Positions 9,512 through 18,944 of a stretch of 64,000 nucleotides of DNA are shown in pieces. This stretch comes from Flavobacterium sp. HBTb2-11-1 (GTDB taxonomy: Bacteria > Bacteroidota > Bacteroidia > Flavobacteriales > Flavobacteriaceae): NCBI RefSeq assembly GCF_009826975.1, contig NZ_WUMO01000002.1, positions 1-64,000 of the forward strand. The letters are read 5' to 3'. The notes beneath the pieces were generated by a model. The model was not told where the DNA came from and did no database searches. It saw only the letters and a list, made by a program, of their open reading frames with translations. Numbering within the stretch: the stretch's first letter is position 1; each line of letters opens with the position of its first letter. The translations under genes and the position numbers were made by a program.

Positions 9512-10096
9512 TTACACTAATGTAGTCAAAAATTCATAAACTTTGGCTGTTGGAAGTCCCATAACATTGGTATATGAGCCTTCAACTTTTGCAACTGCCA
9601 TAAAACCAAACCATTCCTGTATCCCATACGCGCCAGCTTTATCATAAGGTTTGTAGTTTTCGATATAATATAAAATAGCTTCATCTGATAAATCGTTGAA
9701 GGTTACTTTAGTAATATCATGCAAAAGAGTAGAGGAGTCTGCCGTCTTAAAACAAACAGAAGTAATTACGTCATGTGTGGTATTGGACATCGATTTAATC
9801 ATAGCGAAAGCTTCTTCAGCACTTTTTGGTTTTCCTAAAGCTTTGTTCTGATGCCATACAATCGTATCGCTTGTAATTAAAATTTCATTTGCTGCCAGTT
9901 CGCCCTCAAAAGCATTTGCCTTTAATTCGGCAAGATAATCTGTGATTTCTACTGCTTTTAATTCCGGAGGATAGATTTCTTCAACGTCTTTTAAACGAAT
10001 TTCAAAATCAAGATCTAAATCCTTAAAAAACTGCTGTCTTCTTGGAGAACCTGAAGCTAAGATAATTTTATATTTTTTTAATTTTTCTTTAAGCAT
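9512..10096 (-). CDS. maf: Maf-like nucleotide pyrophosphatase
   Basis: A 194-residue protein beginning KIILASGSPRRQQFFKDL, the phosphate-binding signature of the Maf/HAM1 fold. The family hydrolyses non-canonical or excess nucleoside triphosphates to the monophosphate. A conserved SDTIVWHQNKALGKPKS motif and the AYGIQEWFG motif confirm the assignment. The ISDTIV-type motif suggests the dTTP/UTP-preferring branch, with low certainty. The start overlaps the end of the prenyltransferase gene by 8 nt, so the two are probably co-translated. Confidence 0.92.
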   Translation of the reverse strand: MLKEKLKKYKIILASGSPRRQQFFKDLDLDFEIRLKDVEEIYPPELKAVEITDYLAELKANAFEGELAANEILITSDTIVWHQNKALGKPKSAEEAFAMIKSMSNTTHDVITSVCFKTADSSTLLHDITKVTFNDLSDEAILYYIENYKPYDKAGAYGIQEWFGFMAVAKVEGSYTNVMGLPTAKVYEFLTTLV

Positions 10097-11015
10097 TGTA
10101 TTTGATATTTAAAGCGATAACTAAGATTGATAAAATTCCGAAGAACAAAATAAGTTTTAAAATGCTGCTTAAATGATGAAAATCTTTTTGAGATTTTGCA
10201 GTGAATATTTTGACAATAAAATAAAGCAAAGGTGCCAAAACTGTCGCAAAAGCATAAAATACCGCTATATAAAGCTTATTTTGCATAAAATAAGTATTGC
10301 AGTAAAGCCCTGATAAAATGAAGGCAATAATCGCAAAACCTAAAGCTATTTTCGCTGCTCGACTAACTCCAATTGCAACTGGTAAAGTATTCATACCCAT
10401 ATTGTAATCGCCATTTACATCTTCTATATCTTTTACAATTTCACGAATAAAATTGATCATAAAAGCAAATATGGCATAATCGGTTAGAATAGAAAAAAGG
10501 CTAGCCATTTGTGCTTGATTTTCGCTTGTAGTAGCTGGAAAAAGATCAAAAACGCCAATAATTAGCACGCTAACCGCCAAAAGTAATGCTACAACAAAAT
10601 TGCCCAAAACCATGATCTGTTTCAGCGTTGTGGCATAAAAATATAAAAGTGATGCAATTAAAATAAAAAGCGATGCGAAAGTCGGTCTCATAATAATATT
10701 CGATAGAATAAAACCGATTGCAACCCCAGAAATATTTAAACCAATATAAATATTATAAGCGACTGTTTCCGTAATTCCTTTTCCAACTACAACATCATTT
10801 GGTTTGTTGATGCTATCAGTTCCAACATCATAAATATTATTGATAACATATCCGGCCGCAGCCAATAATACAGTGCTTAAAACTAATAATCCGTATTGCC
10901 AGTCAGCCAATGCCAGCGGAACTTCCTGCTGTTTTAAAAAGGCATAACGGAATAAGAGCTGCATAAAAGCAAGCATTAAAAGGTTTTTATAACGAATGAG
11001 TTTGAGGAATTTCAT
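10089..11015 (-). CDS. UbiA-type prenyltransferase (GGGP-synthase-like)
   Basis: A 308-residue, roughly 9-helix membrane enzyme of the UbiA superfamily. The first acidic motif reads NNIYDVGTDSINKPND and the second REIVKDIEDVNGDYNMG. Together they bind the magnesium-diphosphate of the prenyl donor. Flavobacterial relatives are often labelled geranylgeranylglycerol-phosphate geranylgeranyltransferase, but the acceptor is not proven. It differs from the menA gene at 26.7 kb. It overlaps maf by 8 nt and follows the KdsC-like gene by about 85 nt. Confidence 0.85.
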   Translation of the reverse strand: MKFLKLIRYKNLLMLAFMQLLFRYAFLKQQEVPLALADWQYGLLVLSTVLLAAAGYVINNIYDVGTDSINKPNDVVVGKGITETVAYNIYIGLNISGVAIGFILSNIIMRPTFASLFILIASLLYFYATTLKQIMVLGNFVVALLLAVSVLIIGVFDLFPATTSENQAQMASLFSILTDYAIFAFMINFIREIVKDIEDVNGDYNMGMNTLPVAIGVSRAAKIALGFAIIAFILSGLYCNTYFMQNKLYIAVFYAFATVLAPLLYFIVKIFTAKSQKDFHHLSSILKLILFFGILSILVIALNIKYNA

Positions 11016-11099
11016 TTTTTTTAAGGTTCTGAGATACTAAGGAGCTAAGGGGCTAAGTTTTTTTAATGTAACTGCAAACTGCGACTGCGACTGAAAACT

Positions 11100-11627
11100 T
11101 TAATCGTGCTTACCGTTAAAGTACTCCATCCATTTTCCTTGCACTTTCATTACTTGTTCGATAACATCTCTGGCAGCACCGCGTCCACCTTTTACGTGCG
11201 AAATATATCGGCAGATTTTTTTTATTTCTGGACTTGCATCTTGAGGACATGTCGGTAGTCCAACCAATTTCATGACATGAAAATCAGGAATATCATCTCC
11301 CATATATAACACATTTTCAGGTTTTATATTATGAGTTTCAGTATAGGCTGTAAAAGTTTTTACTTTATCTGGAGTTCCTAAATGAATGTCTGTAACGCCT
11401 AAATTGCGAAGACGAATTCGTACGCCTTCATTGCTTCCTCCAGAAATAATGCAAACATGATAACCGCTTTCGATTGCCGCTTTCATTGCAAATCCATCGC
11501 GAATATTCATTGTTCTTAGCATTTCACCTTCATTGGTTACAAAAACAGAACTGTCTGTAAGTACGCCGTCTACATCAAAAACAAACGTTGTGATGTCATT
11601 CATTAATTCTTTATAACTTTTTGCCAT
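11100..11627 (-). CDS. HAD phosphatase, KdsC-like
   Basis: A 175-residue HAD hydrolase. Motif I is FVFDVDGVLTDSSV, with nucleophile D18 and general acid D20. Motif II lies in VCIISGGSN, and the GDDIPDFHVM segment supplies the final acidic residues. The small size with no cap matches 3-deoxy-D-manno-octulosonate 8-phosphate phosphatase, a step in lipopolysaccharide core synthesis. Related enzymes of this size act on other sugar acids. The start overlaps the upstream DUF2520 gene by 17 nt. Confidence 0.88.
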   Translation of the reverse strand: MAKSYKELMNDITTFVFDVDGVLTDSSVFVTNEGEMLRTMNIRDGFAMKAAIESGYHVCIISGGSNEGVRIRLRNLGVTDIHLGTPDKVKTFTAYTETHNIKPENVLYMGDDIPDFHVMKLVGLPTCPQDASPEIKKICRYISHVKGGRGAARDVIEQVMKVQGKWMEYFNGKHD

Positions 11628-12372
11628 TATGCTGTATAGATTGTGTTAGGATTTTATAGATGTTTTTTTTGTTTTCGTCTTGTAAAAAAGCCAGATGCGC
11701 TTCGATTGTGTTAGAATCATGGCGTATTGCTGGCCCTGTTTGGGCATCAATAGGATCGAGTGTGTTGATTTTATCAGCAGTTTCTTGAATTAATGGTCTT
11801 AAAACAGCAAAAGGAAGTTGATTTTCTTCACAGATTTCCTGTCCCATCTGGTACAAATGATTCGTAAAATTGCTCACAAATACAGCTGCTACGTGAAGCG
11901 CTTTTCGCTGTTCTGAACTGATTGAATAAACTGCAGTTGAAACGCTTTTTGCAATAGTTTCCAAAAGTTTAAAATCGGCTGTGTTTTCTGCTTCTAAGCA
12001 AAAGGGAACTACAGAATAATCGATTTCTTTATTTTTAGAAAAGGTTTGAAGCGGATAAAAAACACCCCGTCGATTTTTAGGATTTAATAACTCAATAGAA
12101 GATGTTCCAGAAGTATGAACCACAAGTTGATTATTAAAAGGAAGCTGGTCTGAAACTTCTGAAATCGCATTGTCTGAAACTGAAATAATGTGTAAATCAG
12201 CAGGTTCTAATGCTGCAAAATCAGTTACAATCTTTTCAGAATCAATTAAATGAAGTAAGGCTTCTTTCTTCCGTGAAAAAACCTCTTTAATTTCAACAAT
12301 TTTGCTGGCAGAAAAAGCCTTTATCAAATGCTGCGCAACATTGCCGGAACCGATTATTGTTATCTGAATCAT
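11611..12372 (-). CDS. Rossmann-fold DUF2520 protein
   Basis: A 253-residue protein with an N-terminal NAD(P)-binding Rossmann fold (MIQITIIGSGNVAQHLIKAF) and a C-terminal helical DUF2520 domain, around RKALHVAAVFVSNFTNHLY. The layout resembles pyrroline-5-carboxylate or ketopantoate reductases, but the reaction is unknown. An upstream ATG at 12405 would add 11 polar residues. The internal ATG at 12372 puts the glycine-rich loop at the usual place and is preferred. It heads the run kdsC-like, UbiA, maf, mscS. Confidence 0.82.
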   Translation of the reverse strand: MIQITIIGSGNVAQHLIKAFSASKIVEIKEVFSRKKEALLHLIDSEKIVTDFAALEPADLHIISVSDNAISEVSDQLPFNNQLVVHTSGTSSIELLNPKNRRGVFYPLQTFSKNKEIDYSVVPFCLEAENTADFKLLETIAKSVSTAVYSISSEQRKALHVAAVFVSNFTNHLYQMGQEICEENQLPFAVLRPLIQETADKINTLDPIDAQTGPAIRHDSNTIEAHLAFLQDENKKNIYKILTQSIQHNGKKL

Positions 12373-12620
12373 GAAAGCAAAATTAGTATTATTTTTTTTA
12401 ATCAAGAGTCTATTGGTTACTGATAATGCATTTTTGAAGTTTTTATTGCCTTTTGTTTTTTGTTAGAATTCTAAGACAATTTGAATAAAAAGAACGAATC
12501 AAAAAACGCATACTGATTTTGTAAGTTTAAACTTCCTATATTGTCAATTCGTTTAAAAAATAGTCCTTATTTTTGGTTTTTATTAACAAAAGGCAAAGCC
12601 TGCTAATCAACATTTTTAAG

Positions 12621-12628
12621 TACTTTTG
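12621..12628 (+). promoter_or_regulatory. Flavobacterial -7 element before ccsBA
   Basis: TACTTTTG matches TAnnTTTG and lies 32 nt upstream of the ATG. I see no good -33 partner at the normal distance, so this is tentative. Confidence 0.4.
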
Positions 12629-12660
12629 TCGCACTTTTATACAATGTAATCTCCTAAGAA

Positions 12661-15600
12661 ATGGATAAAAAAATATTCTCTTTTTTGTTTTCTACACGTT
12701 TAATGGCCGTTCTTTTTTTAACATTTGCAATTGCAATGGGTATTGGAACTTTTATCGAAAGTAAATACAATACTGATACAGCCAGAATATTAATTTACAA
12801 CACATGGTGGTTTGAAGCAATTATGGTCATCTTTATGATCAATTTTTTCGGAAACATCAAAAGATATCAACTGCATAAAAAAGAAAAATGGGCTACGCTA
12901 TTATTGCACCTTGCATTTATTTTTATCCTTTTAGGAGCTTTTATTACTCGTTATATCAGTTATGAAGGAATGATGCCAATTCGCGAAGGCGCGGCAGAAA
13001 ACCAAGTTTATTCAGATAAAACTTTTCTAACCATTTTTGCTGACGGTGAATATAAAGGCGAAATGAAAAGAAGAGTTTTTGAAAAAAGCCTTATACTTTC
13101 TCCTGTAACCAATAACGATTTTAGCATTTCTGGAAAATTTGATGAAACTCCTTTTGAAGTTAGCTATTCTAACTACATCATGGGAGCGAAAGAAGTGGTT
13201 AAACCAGATCCAAACGGAACTTTATATCTTAAATTAGTTGAAGCTGGTGCTGGCGGACGTGAAGAACATTACCTTAAAGAAGGTGAAGTTCAGAATATTC
13301 ACAACGTTTTATTTGCTTTAAATAAGCAGACAGACGGTGCAATCAATATTAATACAACAGGAAAAGAGTATACTATTCAGACTCCTTTTGAAGGTGAATT
13401 TATGCGAATGGCAGATCAGCTTAAAGGAAAAGTTACAAAAGATAATGTACAGCCTTTAATGATGCGTTCATTATATAGCATTGGAGACATTAGAATTGTA
13501 TTTCCAGAACCTCCATTGAAAGGAAAAGTAGACTATGAATCTAATAACGATTTTAAAGCAAAATCTCATAGAGATGCTTTGGTTGTAAAAGTAAAAGCAG
13601 AAGGACAAGAAAAAGAAGTAATGCTTTTTGGAAATAAGGGACAAGTTGGAGAAGCTAAAACAGTTAAAATTGGCAATATCGAATATTCTTTATTTTTTGG
13701 AAGCAAAGCTTATGTTTTGCCATTTAAAATTCGTTTGAATGACTTTATTGCTGAGAAATACCCTGGAACAGAAAAAAGCTATTCTTCATACAAAAGTAAA
13801 GTAACTGTTCAGGATTCTACAGAAACTTTTGATGCAGATATTTTTATGAACCACGTTCTAGATTATAAAGGATTCCGTTTCTTCCAGTCTTCATTTGATC
13901 CAGATGAAAAAGGAACTGTCTTATCTGTAAACCATGATTTCTGGGGAACAAATATTACATATTTTGGTTACTATCTATTATATATTGGCTTAATGGCTAT
14001 TATGTTTACTAAGCATTCTCGTTTTGGTGATTTGAAACGTAAACTTGAAGCTGTTAAAAAGAAAAAAGAAAAACTAATTACGATTTTAGTTTTATTGATC
14101 GGATTAAATGGTTTTGCACAGCAAACGCCTCATGTTCATTCACACGATCATACTCATGATCACGCACATTCTGCAGATCCAAACGATCACGCGAATCATG
14201 TTACGGCACCGCCAAGTAAGAAGCAACTTGATTCATTATTAAATATCTATAAAGCTCCAGAAGCTCACGCTGCAAAATTCGGCCGTCTGATTATTCAGGA
14301 TGCTGGCGGTAGAATGAAGCCCATCAATACGTTTTCATCTGAATTGCTTCGTAAAGTGAGCCATGATGATAAGTATAACGGAATGAATTCTGATCAGGTG
14401 TTTTTATCAATGACGCAATACGCTCAGGTTTGGATTCAGGTTCCTATTATTTATATTAATACAAAGAATGACAGTATCCGTAAAATTATTGGTATCGATT
14501 CAAAAGATAAATACGCTCCGTTTGTAAAATTCTTTGACGAACAAGGAAATTATAAATTATCACCGTATTTAGATGCTGCTTACAAAGCGGCAAATCCAAA
14601 TAGTTTCGAAAAAGATTTTGTTGAAACAGACAAAAAAGTAAACTTAATGGAGTCTGCTTTGAGTGGTCGTATTTTAAAAATATTTCCTGTTCCAAATGAT
14701 CCTGGAAACAAATGGGTTTCTTATTTAGAACGTGATAATGCAGGATTTAAAGGCATGGATTCTACTTATGTGAAACAAATTCTACCTTTATATTTTAGCG
14801 CTTTAAATAACGGCTCTATTGAGAAAAATTTTGATACAGCCGATAATTTAGTAGAAAGCATTAATGGCTTTCAAAAGAAATTTGGAGCCAAAGTAAGACC
14901 AAGCGAGCAAAAGATTGATGCAGAGATTGCTTATAACAAATACGACGTTTTTCAAAAATTACCGTATTGGTATATTACAGCTGCAAGTTTTATGTTCATT
15001 TTTATTATTGTCAATATTTTCTTTGAGAAAAAATGGCTTCGTATTACAATAAATGGCTTCCATATTATTATTGGATTATTATTTGTGCTTCATACATTAG
15101 GATTAATAGCACGCTGGTATATTTCTGGGCATGCTCCTTGGAGTAATGCTTATGAATCTATTGTATATGTATCTTGGTCAACGATGTTCTTCGGATTGGC
15201 TTTTGACAGAAAATCAAAATTGACAGTTGCTTCATCTGCTTTCGTTACTGCTATGATTTTGATGGCGGCATACTTGAACTGGATTGACCCAGAAATTGCA
15301 AACTTGCAACCAGTTCTTAATTCATATTGGTTAATGATTCACGTTGCGGTTATTGTAGGTAGTTATGGTCCAACTGCATTAGGAATGATTTTAGGTTTCG
15401 TATCGCTATTGTTGATTTTGTTTACAACTGAGAAAAACAAAGCAAGAATGGAACTAAACATTAAAGAGATCACTTATATCAACGAAATGTCTTTAACAAT
15501 CGGTCTTATCATGTTGACGATTGGAAACTTCTTAGGCGGACAATGGGCCAATGAAAGCTGGGGACGCTACTGGGGATGGGATCCAAAAGAAACTTGGGCT

Positions 15601-15882
15601 TTAATCTCGATTATGGTTTATGCTTTTGTAATTCACGCTCGTTTTGTTCCTGCTTTAAGAGGAAAATGGTTCTTTAACTTAATGAGTATGTATGCTTTTG
15701 TTTCTATCTTGTTTACCTATTATGGAGTAAACTTCCACTTAGTAGGTTTGCACTCTTATGCAAGTGGTGAAGCACATTCATTAAGCTGGATTTATTACTG
15801 CTTGATTACAATTACTATAATTGGGGCTGTTACGTATCCAAAGTATAGAAAATACTATAAAACAAAAAAAGTGAAGAAATAG
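12661..15882 (+). CDS. ccsA: Fused cytochrome c biogenesis protein CcsBA (ResB-ResC)
   Basis: A 1073-residue fusion of the two System II cytochrome c maturation proteins. The N-terminal half is ResB/CcsB-like, with membrane helices near the start and a large periplasmic domain to about residue 440. The C-terminal half is CcsA/ResC-like, with a haem-handling WWD motif WGWDPKETW at 971-979. The protein moves haem across the inner membrane and attaches it to c-type apocytochromes. Between the halves (about 473-515) a signal-peptide-like helix ending GLNGFAQ is followed by a His-rich stretch that may be a periplasmic haem or metal site. The gene stands alone, ending in a strong terminator. Confidence 0.92.
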   Translation: MDKKIFSFLFSTRLMAVLFLTFAIAMGIGTFIESKYNTDTARILIYNTWWFEAIMVIFMINFFGNIKRYQLHKKEKWATLLLHLAFIFILLGAFITRYISYEGMMPIREGAAENQVYSDKTFLTIFADGEYKGEMKRRVFEKSLILSPVTNNDFSISGKFDETPFEVSYSNYIMGAKEVVKPDPNGTLYLKLVEAGAGGREEHYLKEGEVQNIHNVLFALNKQTDGAININTTGKEYTIQTPFEGEFMRMADQLKGKVTKDNVQPLMMRSLYSIGDIRIVFPEPPLKGKVDYESNNDFKAKSHRDALVVKVKAEGQEKEVMLFGNKGQVGEAKTVKIGNIEYSLFFGSKAYVLPFKIRLNDFIAEKYPGTEKSYSSYKSKVTVQDSTETFDADIFMNHVLDYKGFRFFQSSFDPDEKGTVLSVNHDFWGTNITYFGYYLLYIGLMAIMFTKHSRFGDLKRKLEAVKKKKEKLITILVLLIGLNGFAQQTPHVHSHDHTHDHAHSADPNDHANHVTAPPSKKQLDSLLNIYKAPEAHAAKFGRLIIQDAGGRMKPINTFSSELLRKVSHDDKYNGMNSDQVFLSMTQYAQVWIQVPIIYINTKNDSIRKIIGIDSKDKYAPFVKFFDEQGNYKLSPYLDAAYKAANPNSFEKDFVETDKKVNLMESALSGRILKIFPVPNDPGNKWVSYLERDNAGFKGMDSTYVKQILPLYFSALNNGSIEKNFDTADNLVESINGFQKKFGAKVRPSEQKIDAEIAYNKYDVFQKLPYWYITAASFMFIFIIVNIFFEKKWLRITINGFHIIIGLLFVLHTLGLIARWYISGHAPWSNAYESIVYVSWSTMFFGLAFDRKSKLTVASSAFVTAMILMAAYLNWIDPEIANLQPVLNSYWLMIHVAVIVGSYGPTALGMILGFVSLLLILFTTEKNKARMELNIKEITYINEMSLTIGLIMLTIGNFLGGQWANESWGRYWGWDPKETWALISIMVYAFVIHARFVPALRGKWFFNLMSMYAFVSILFTYYGVNFHLVGLHSYASGEAHSLSWIYYCLITITIIGAVTYPKYRKYYKTKKVKK

Positions 15883-15908
15883 ATAATTTGAAATAATTAT
15901 TAATTCAT

Positions 15909-15943
15909 AAAACGGCTCAACATGATGTTGAGCCGTTTTTTTT
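15909..15943. terminator. Bidirectional terminator
   Basis: A near-perfect palindrome of about 14 bp per arm (15909-15922 with 15926-15939) has A before and T after. It can serve ccsBA on plus and the DUF3667 gene on minus. Confidence 0.9.
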
Positions 15944-15946
15944 ATG

Positions 15947-16678
15947 CTAAGTTTTAAAGTTTCCAAAGAGAAGAAGTATAATAATCATGATTATAAAAAA
16001 GCAAACCAAAAAGATCAGGTGGCTTAGTATAGATAAGAAAAATGCTTTTGTTTTAGACATTTTGTTAAAAAACTGAATGTTCGTCCAAAAGATCAAAACA
16101 ATGCCGATAATATACATTGTATAAGTATATTGCTGCATATGAGAAGTATGATTTAGAAAAATCATGGCAGGTATTGTTAGTAGCTGTACAGAAATTCTCT
16201 GAGCAGCTTTAAAAGTATTGAGCACAAATAGTTCGACAAAATTATATCCCTGATTTTTAAAAACGAGATAAGTGCCAATAGTATAAATAGGAATAGATCC
16301 CACTGTTACCCACGAAAAATGTGTAGCAAACCACTCATTTAAAAAATTTGAATCTATAGGAGCCTGTACATGATCAAAGGTGTCAATATGAAAATAATGA
16401 TACAAAAGTCCATAAAGCGTAGCAAGAACTACGACCAAAGATAAAGGCTTAAAATGACGGACTCTTTTTCCTTCTATAAATTCACGAACAGAATGGCCTG
16501 GTCTGGTAAACAATTGTTTTAAAGAATACAAAATTCCTTTGTCAAAATGCAATAAACCATGCTGGATATCATGCCATAAAAAATGCACATTTATTTTATG
16601 CGTTTCTGCAGACTGTCCGCAATTATTACAATAATGCCCCCTAAAGACCTGATGGCAATTTTTACACATTATTTCCAT
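15947..16678 (-). CDS. DUF3667 membrane protein with zinc ribbon
   Basis: A 243-residue protein with an N-terminal four-cysteine zinc ribbon (C5, C8, C17, C20 in MEIMCKNCHQVFRGHYCNNC). A HDIQHGLLHFDKGILYSLK segment and the RPGHSVREFIEGKR motif follow; these mark DUF3667, and about five transmembrane helices come after. The family is common in Bacteroidota and its function is unknown. It is convergent with ccsBA across a shared terminator and 25 nt downstream of the DoxX gene. Confidence 0.82.
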   Translation of the reverse strand: MEIMCKNCHQVFRGHYCNNCGQSAETHKINVHFLWHDIQHGLLHFDKGILYSLKQLFTRPGHSVREFIEGKRVRHFKPLSLVVVLATLYGLLYHYFHIDTFDHVQAPIDSNFLNEWFATHFSWVTVGSIPIYTIGTYLVFKNQGYNFVELFVLNTFKAAQRISVQLLTIPAMIFLNHTSHMQQYTYTMYIIGIVLIFWTNIQFFNKMSKTKAFFLSILSHLIFLVCFFIIMIIILLLFGNFKT

Positions 16679-16703
16679 TTAAGCTCGATATTTGGTTTAT
16701 GAT

Positions 16704-17090
16704 TTACTTTTGTTGTTTTTTTATGATGCCGTTAGGATACATGATTGCCAATAAAACTATTATCAGCAGAAAATTATACTCAACACCATTTCGTCCGCCG
16801 CCTACCACAAACCAACCTTCTTGAAAATGCACTAAAATAATGCCTATTACAAAAACGAAAATGGTAACTAAACCAGCAAGTTTAATGTATTTGTTGGCTA
16901 ATAATAGTATTGCGGCGAAAACATGAGATAATTTAATGCTCCAAGCAAGAAATACGCCGTAAGGAGCAAAACCAATTTGATTTAGAAAGAGATTGCCAAA
17001 ATCATTGATGCCATTATTAAACATTCCAAAAATGGAATGGGTGAGAAGAATAATCGCCATAGCGATTCTCAAAAGTAAGTTTGCATTCAT
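16704..17090 (-). CDS. DoxX-like membrane protein
   Basis: A 128-residue, four-helix membrane protein. The ILLTHSIFGMFNNGINDFG and WSIKLSHVFAAILLL segments resemble the DoxX/DoxD family, whose members take part in quinone-linked or thiol redox reactions or have no known role. No catalytic residue is evident. It is co-directional with the DUF3667 gene and lies about 85 nt after the anti-sigma stop. A terminator separates it from that pair. Confidence 0.7.
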   Translation of the reverse strand: MNANLLLRIAMAIILLTHSIFGMFNNGINDFGNLFLNQIGFAPYGVFLAWSIKLSHVFAAILLLANKYIKLAGLVTIFVFVIGIILVHFQEGWFVVGGGRNGVEYNFLLIIVLLAIMYPNGIIKKQQK

Positions 17091-17118
17091 AAATTGGTTT
17101 TTGGTAAATTAAAAGTAA

Positions 17119-17152
17119 TAAAAAAACGCATATTACACTGAATATGCGTTTT
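17119..17152 (-). terminator. Terminator of the sigma/anti-sigma unit
   Basis: A 12-bp stem (17123-17134 with 17141-17152, 6-nt loop) is followed on minus by a T run. It lies 24 nt past the anti-sigma stop. Confidence 0.85.
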
Positions 17153-17175
17153 AGCTTTTTATGAAAGATTAAATT

Positions 17176-17964
17176 TTAAACTTTCCCTAAAGTATAAAGC
17201 TGTTCCATTGTTGGAGTCAAACTTCCACCTGCTGGTTCCAAAGTAATTCCGAAAGCTTCTGCTGAGTCGGTTTGGCTGACAGCAAAGATTTTCTGAGAAT
17301 TTCCCTCAAAATTATCCAGCAAACCAATACTTGTTGGTGTAAGAACAGGACTTAATTTTAAAGACCAAACCTGATAAACCATTCCCTTTGGCGGAGTAGG
17401 TAATCCTGCCGCATCGATATACGTGGTTTTGGTTTCCTTATTCCAATATACTTTTGCATAAGATTTTGGCGATACTGCCTGACCGCCGAGTGTTACTCCA
17501 GTGTTTTTAATATCTCTTACAATGCTTAAGTTTTTCTCGGTCTGTTTATTCTGCTGGTTTAAAAAAGCATATTCACGCTCAATTTTATTCTTTTCATTTC
17601 CAACAGTAGAGATAGCTTCTTTTGTTTTAGTCAATTCTAAAGTCTGATATCCTAAACCTAGCAATAATAATACTGCTGCAGCCCAGCCCACATATTGAGA
17701 CCAGTTTGAAGCAGGTTTCATGTCGACTACTTTTCCGTGTTTAAGTTCAAGACGAGCTTTAATTTTTTCGAAATTTTCTACAGAATGAAATGGAGAAAAA
17801 CTCGAAGAAAGCGCTATTACAGCTTTTTCTATAGAAATAATCTCCTGATCTACTTCAGGATTCTTTTTTGCCAGTTCAGCAATTTCAAGATTCTCTTTTT
17901 CACTTAATAAGCCATAAACATACAGCTCTAAAATTCCTGATTCTATATATTCTTGTGCTTCCAT
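17176..17964 (-). CDS. Anti-sigma factor, RskA-like
   Basis: A 262-residue single-pass membrane protein. The N-terminal cytosolic part (1-95) holds the anti-sigma fold, with the YIESGILELYVYGLLSEKE segment typical of RskA. One transmembrane helix follows near 100-116 (WAAAVLLLLGLGY), then a periplasmic coil and an RskA C-terminal domain with GLPTPPKGMVYQVWSL. It should hold the upstream ECF sigma factor inactive until released by a signal. The start codon overlaps the sigma stop (TAATG), a sign of tight co-translation. Confidence 0.9.
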   Translation of the reverse strand: MEAQEYIESGILELYVYGLLSEKENLEIAELAKKNPEVDQEIISIEKAVIALSSSFSPFHSVENFEKIKARLELKHGKVVDMKPASNWSQYVGWAAAVLLLLGLGYQTLELTKTKEAISTVGNEKNKIEREYAFLNQQNKQTEKNLSIVRDIKNTGVTLGGQAVSPKSYAKVYWNKETKTTYIDAAGLPTPPKGMVYQVWSLKLSPVLTPTSIGLLDNFEGNSQKIFAVSQTDSAEAFGITLEPAGGSLTPTMEQLYTLGKV

Positions 17965-18494
17965 TATATTTTCAAATAATTACGTAAATCGTTAATACAG
18001 TTTCTGTTTTGCGTTTTTATAGTTCCCAGTGGCATTGCCAATTCTTCTGAAGCTTCTTGCTGGGTATATCCTTTAAAAAACAATAAATTGATTATTTCGA
18101 TACATTTTGGTTTTAGTTTTTTTACAAATTCTTGAATTCCAATTGCATCCAGTTTATGACTCAATTTATTGCTCTCATCTAAAAGATTTACGAAATTATC
18201 TGATGAAAGGTTTTTTTGGCTGTTATTAAAATCTTTAGAACGAAGTTTATCGATCGAGGTATTTCGAGCGATATTAAGAATCCAGGTATAAAATCGTCCT
18301 TTACTTTCATTATAAGAATCTATGTTTTTCCAAATTTTGACAAAAACATCCTGAAGTACATCTTCTGCCTCTTCGCGATTCTTGATTAGCACATGAATGA
18401 CTGAAAACAAGCTTTTTGAATACATATCATACAAATGTGTAAAAGCTTTTTCGTCTTTTTGGTAAATTAAAACTAACAGTTCTTCTTGACTCAT
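17964..18494 (-). CDS. ECF RNA polymerase sigma factor
   Basis: A 176-residue sigma-70 family factor of the ECF class. Region 2 includes YSKSLFSVIHVLIKNREEAE and DVLQDVFVKIWKN. Region 4 includes QQEASEELAMPLGTIKTQNR, an HTH that reads the -35 part of its promoters. It directs RNA polymerase to a small regulon, probably tied to envelope or oxidative stress, judging by its membrane anti-sigma partner. Its own promoter region lies in the AT-rich gap beyond 18495. Confidence 0.93.
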   Translation of the reverse strand: MSQEELLVLIYQKDEKAFTHLYDMYSKSLFSVIHVLIKNREEAEDVLQDVFVKIWKNIDSYNESKGRFYTWILNIARNTSIDKLRSKDFNNSQKNLSSDNFVNLLDESNKLSHKLDAIGIQEFVKKLKPKCIEIINLLFFKGYTQQEASEELAMPLGTIKTQNRNCINDLRNYLKI

Positions 18495-18763
18495 AGATTT
18501 GGAATTTAAAGTTTAAACATTAAAAGTTAAAGTTTATTCGCTAACTGTTATAAAGGTAAATTATTTTTTTTTGATTTTTTTGATTTTTTTTTGTAGTCCA
18601 AAACCTAGGAAAATAAAGGGTTTAGAAAAAAAATGAATTTTTTCTCACTTTTTTTAAAACCAAAATAAATCCAATTACGTAAATGATTTTAATAACATGA
18701 GAAAGACCTTGTTACAGTCATAAAATTTGAAATAAACTGTTGTTAGAACATTACTAAGGACTT

Positions 18764-18904
18764 ATGGATAGCAAAATAATAGTTAAAATATTAATAGTGG
18801 GCTTAACAACAGTTTTATCACTGACCATATTTACTGAAAAAGACTTTGTAAAAGATGCCTTGCGTATTCGCGTAAATGTATGTGATTCCAAAATTTATGG
18901 CTGA
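18764..18904 (+). CDS. Possible small membrane peptide (46 residues)
   Basis: An open frame starts ATG after a purine-rich AAGGA stretch and encodes MDSKIIVKILIVGLTTVLSL followed by a polar tail ending DSKIYG. The N-terminus could be a membrane anchor. I recognise no family. It lies in a 787-bp gap with no other clear gene, so it may be a real small protein or a chance frame. Confidence 0.35.
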   Translation: MDSKIIVKILIVGLTTVLSLTIFTEKDFVKDALRIRVNVCDSKIYG

Positions 18905-18944
18905 GCCAAATTTGAGTATGAAAAATAACAAAATATAAATACTG

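Noticed and set aside
10089..11015. Second menA gene
   Set aside because: The acidic motifs differ from MenA and the context is not menaquinone; the copy at 26.7 kb fits better.
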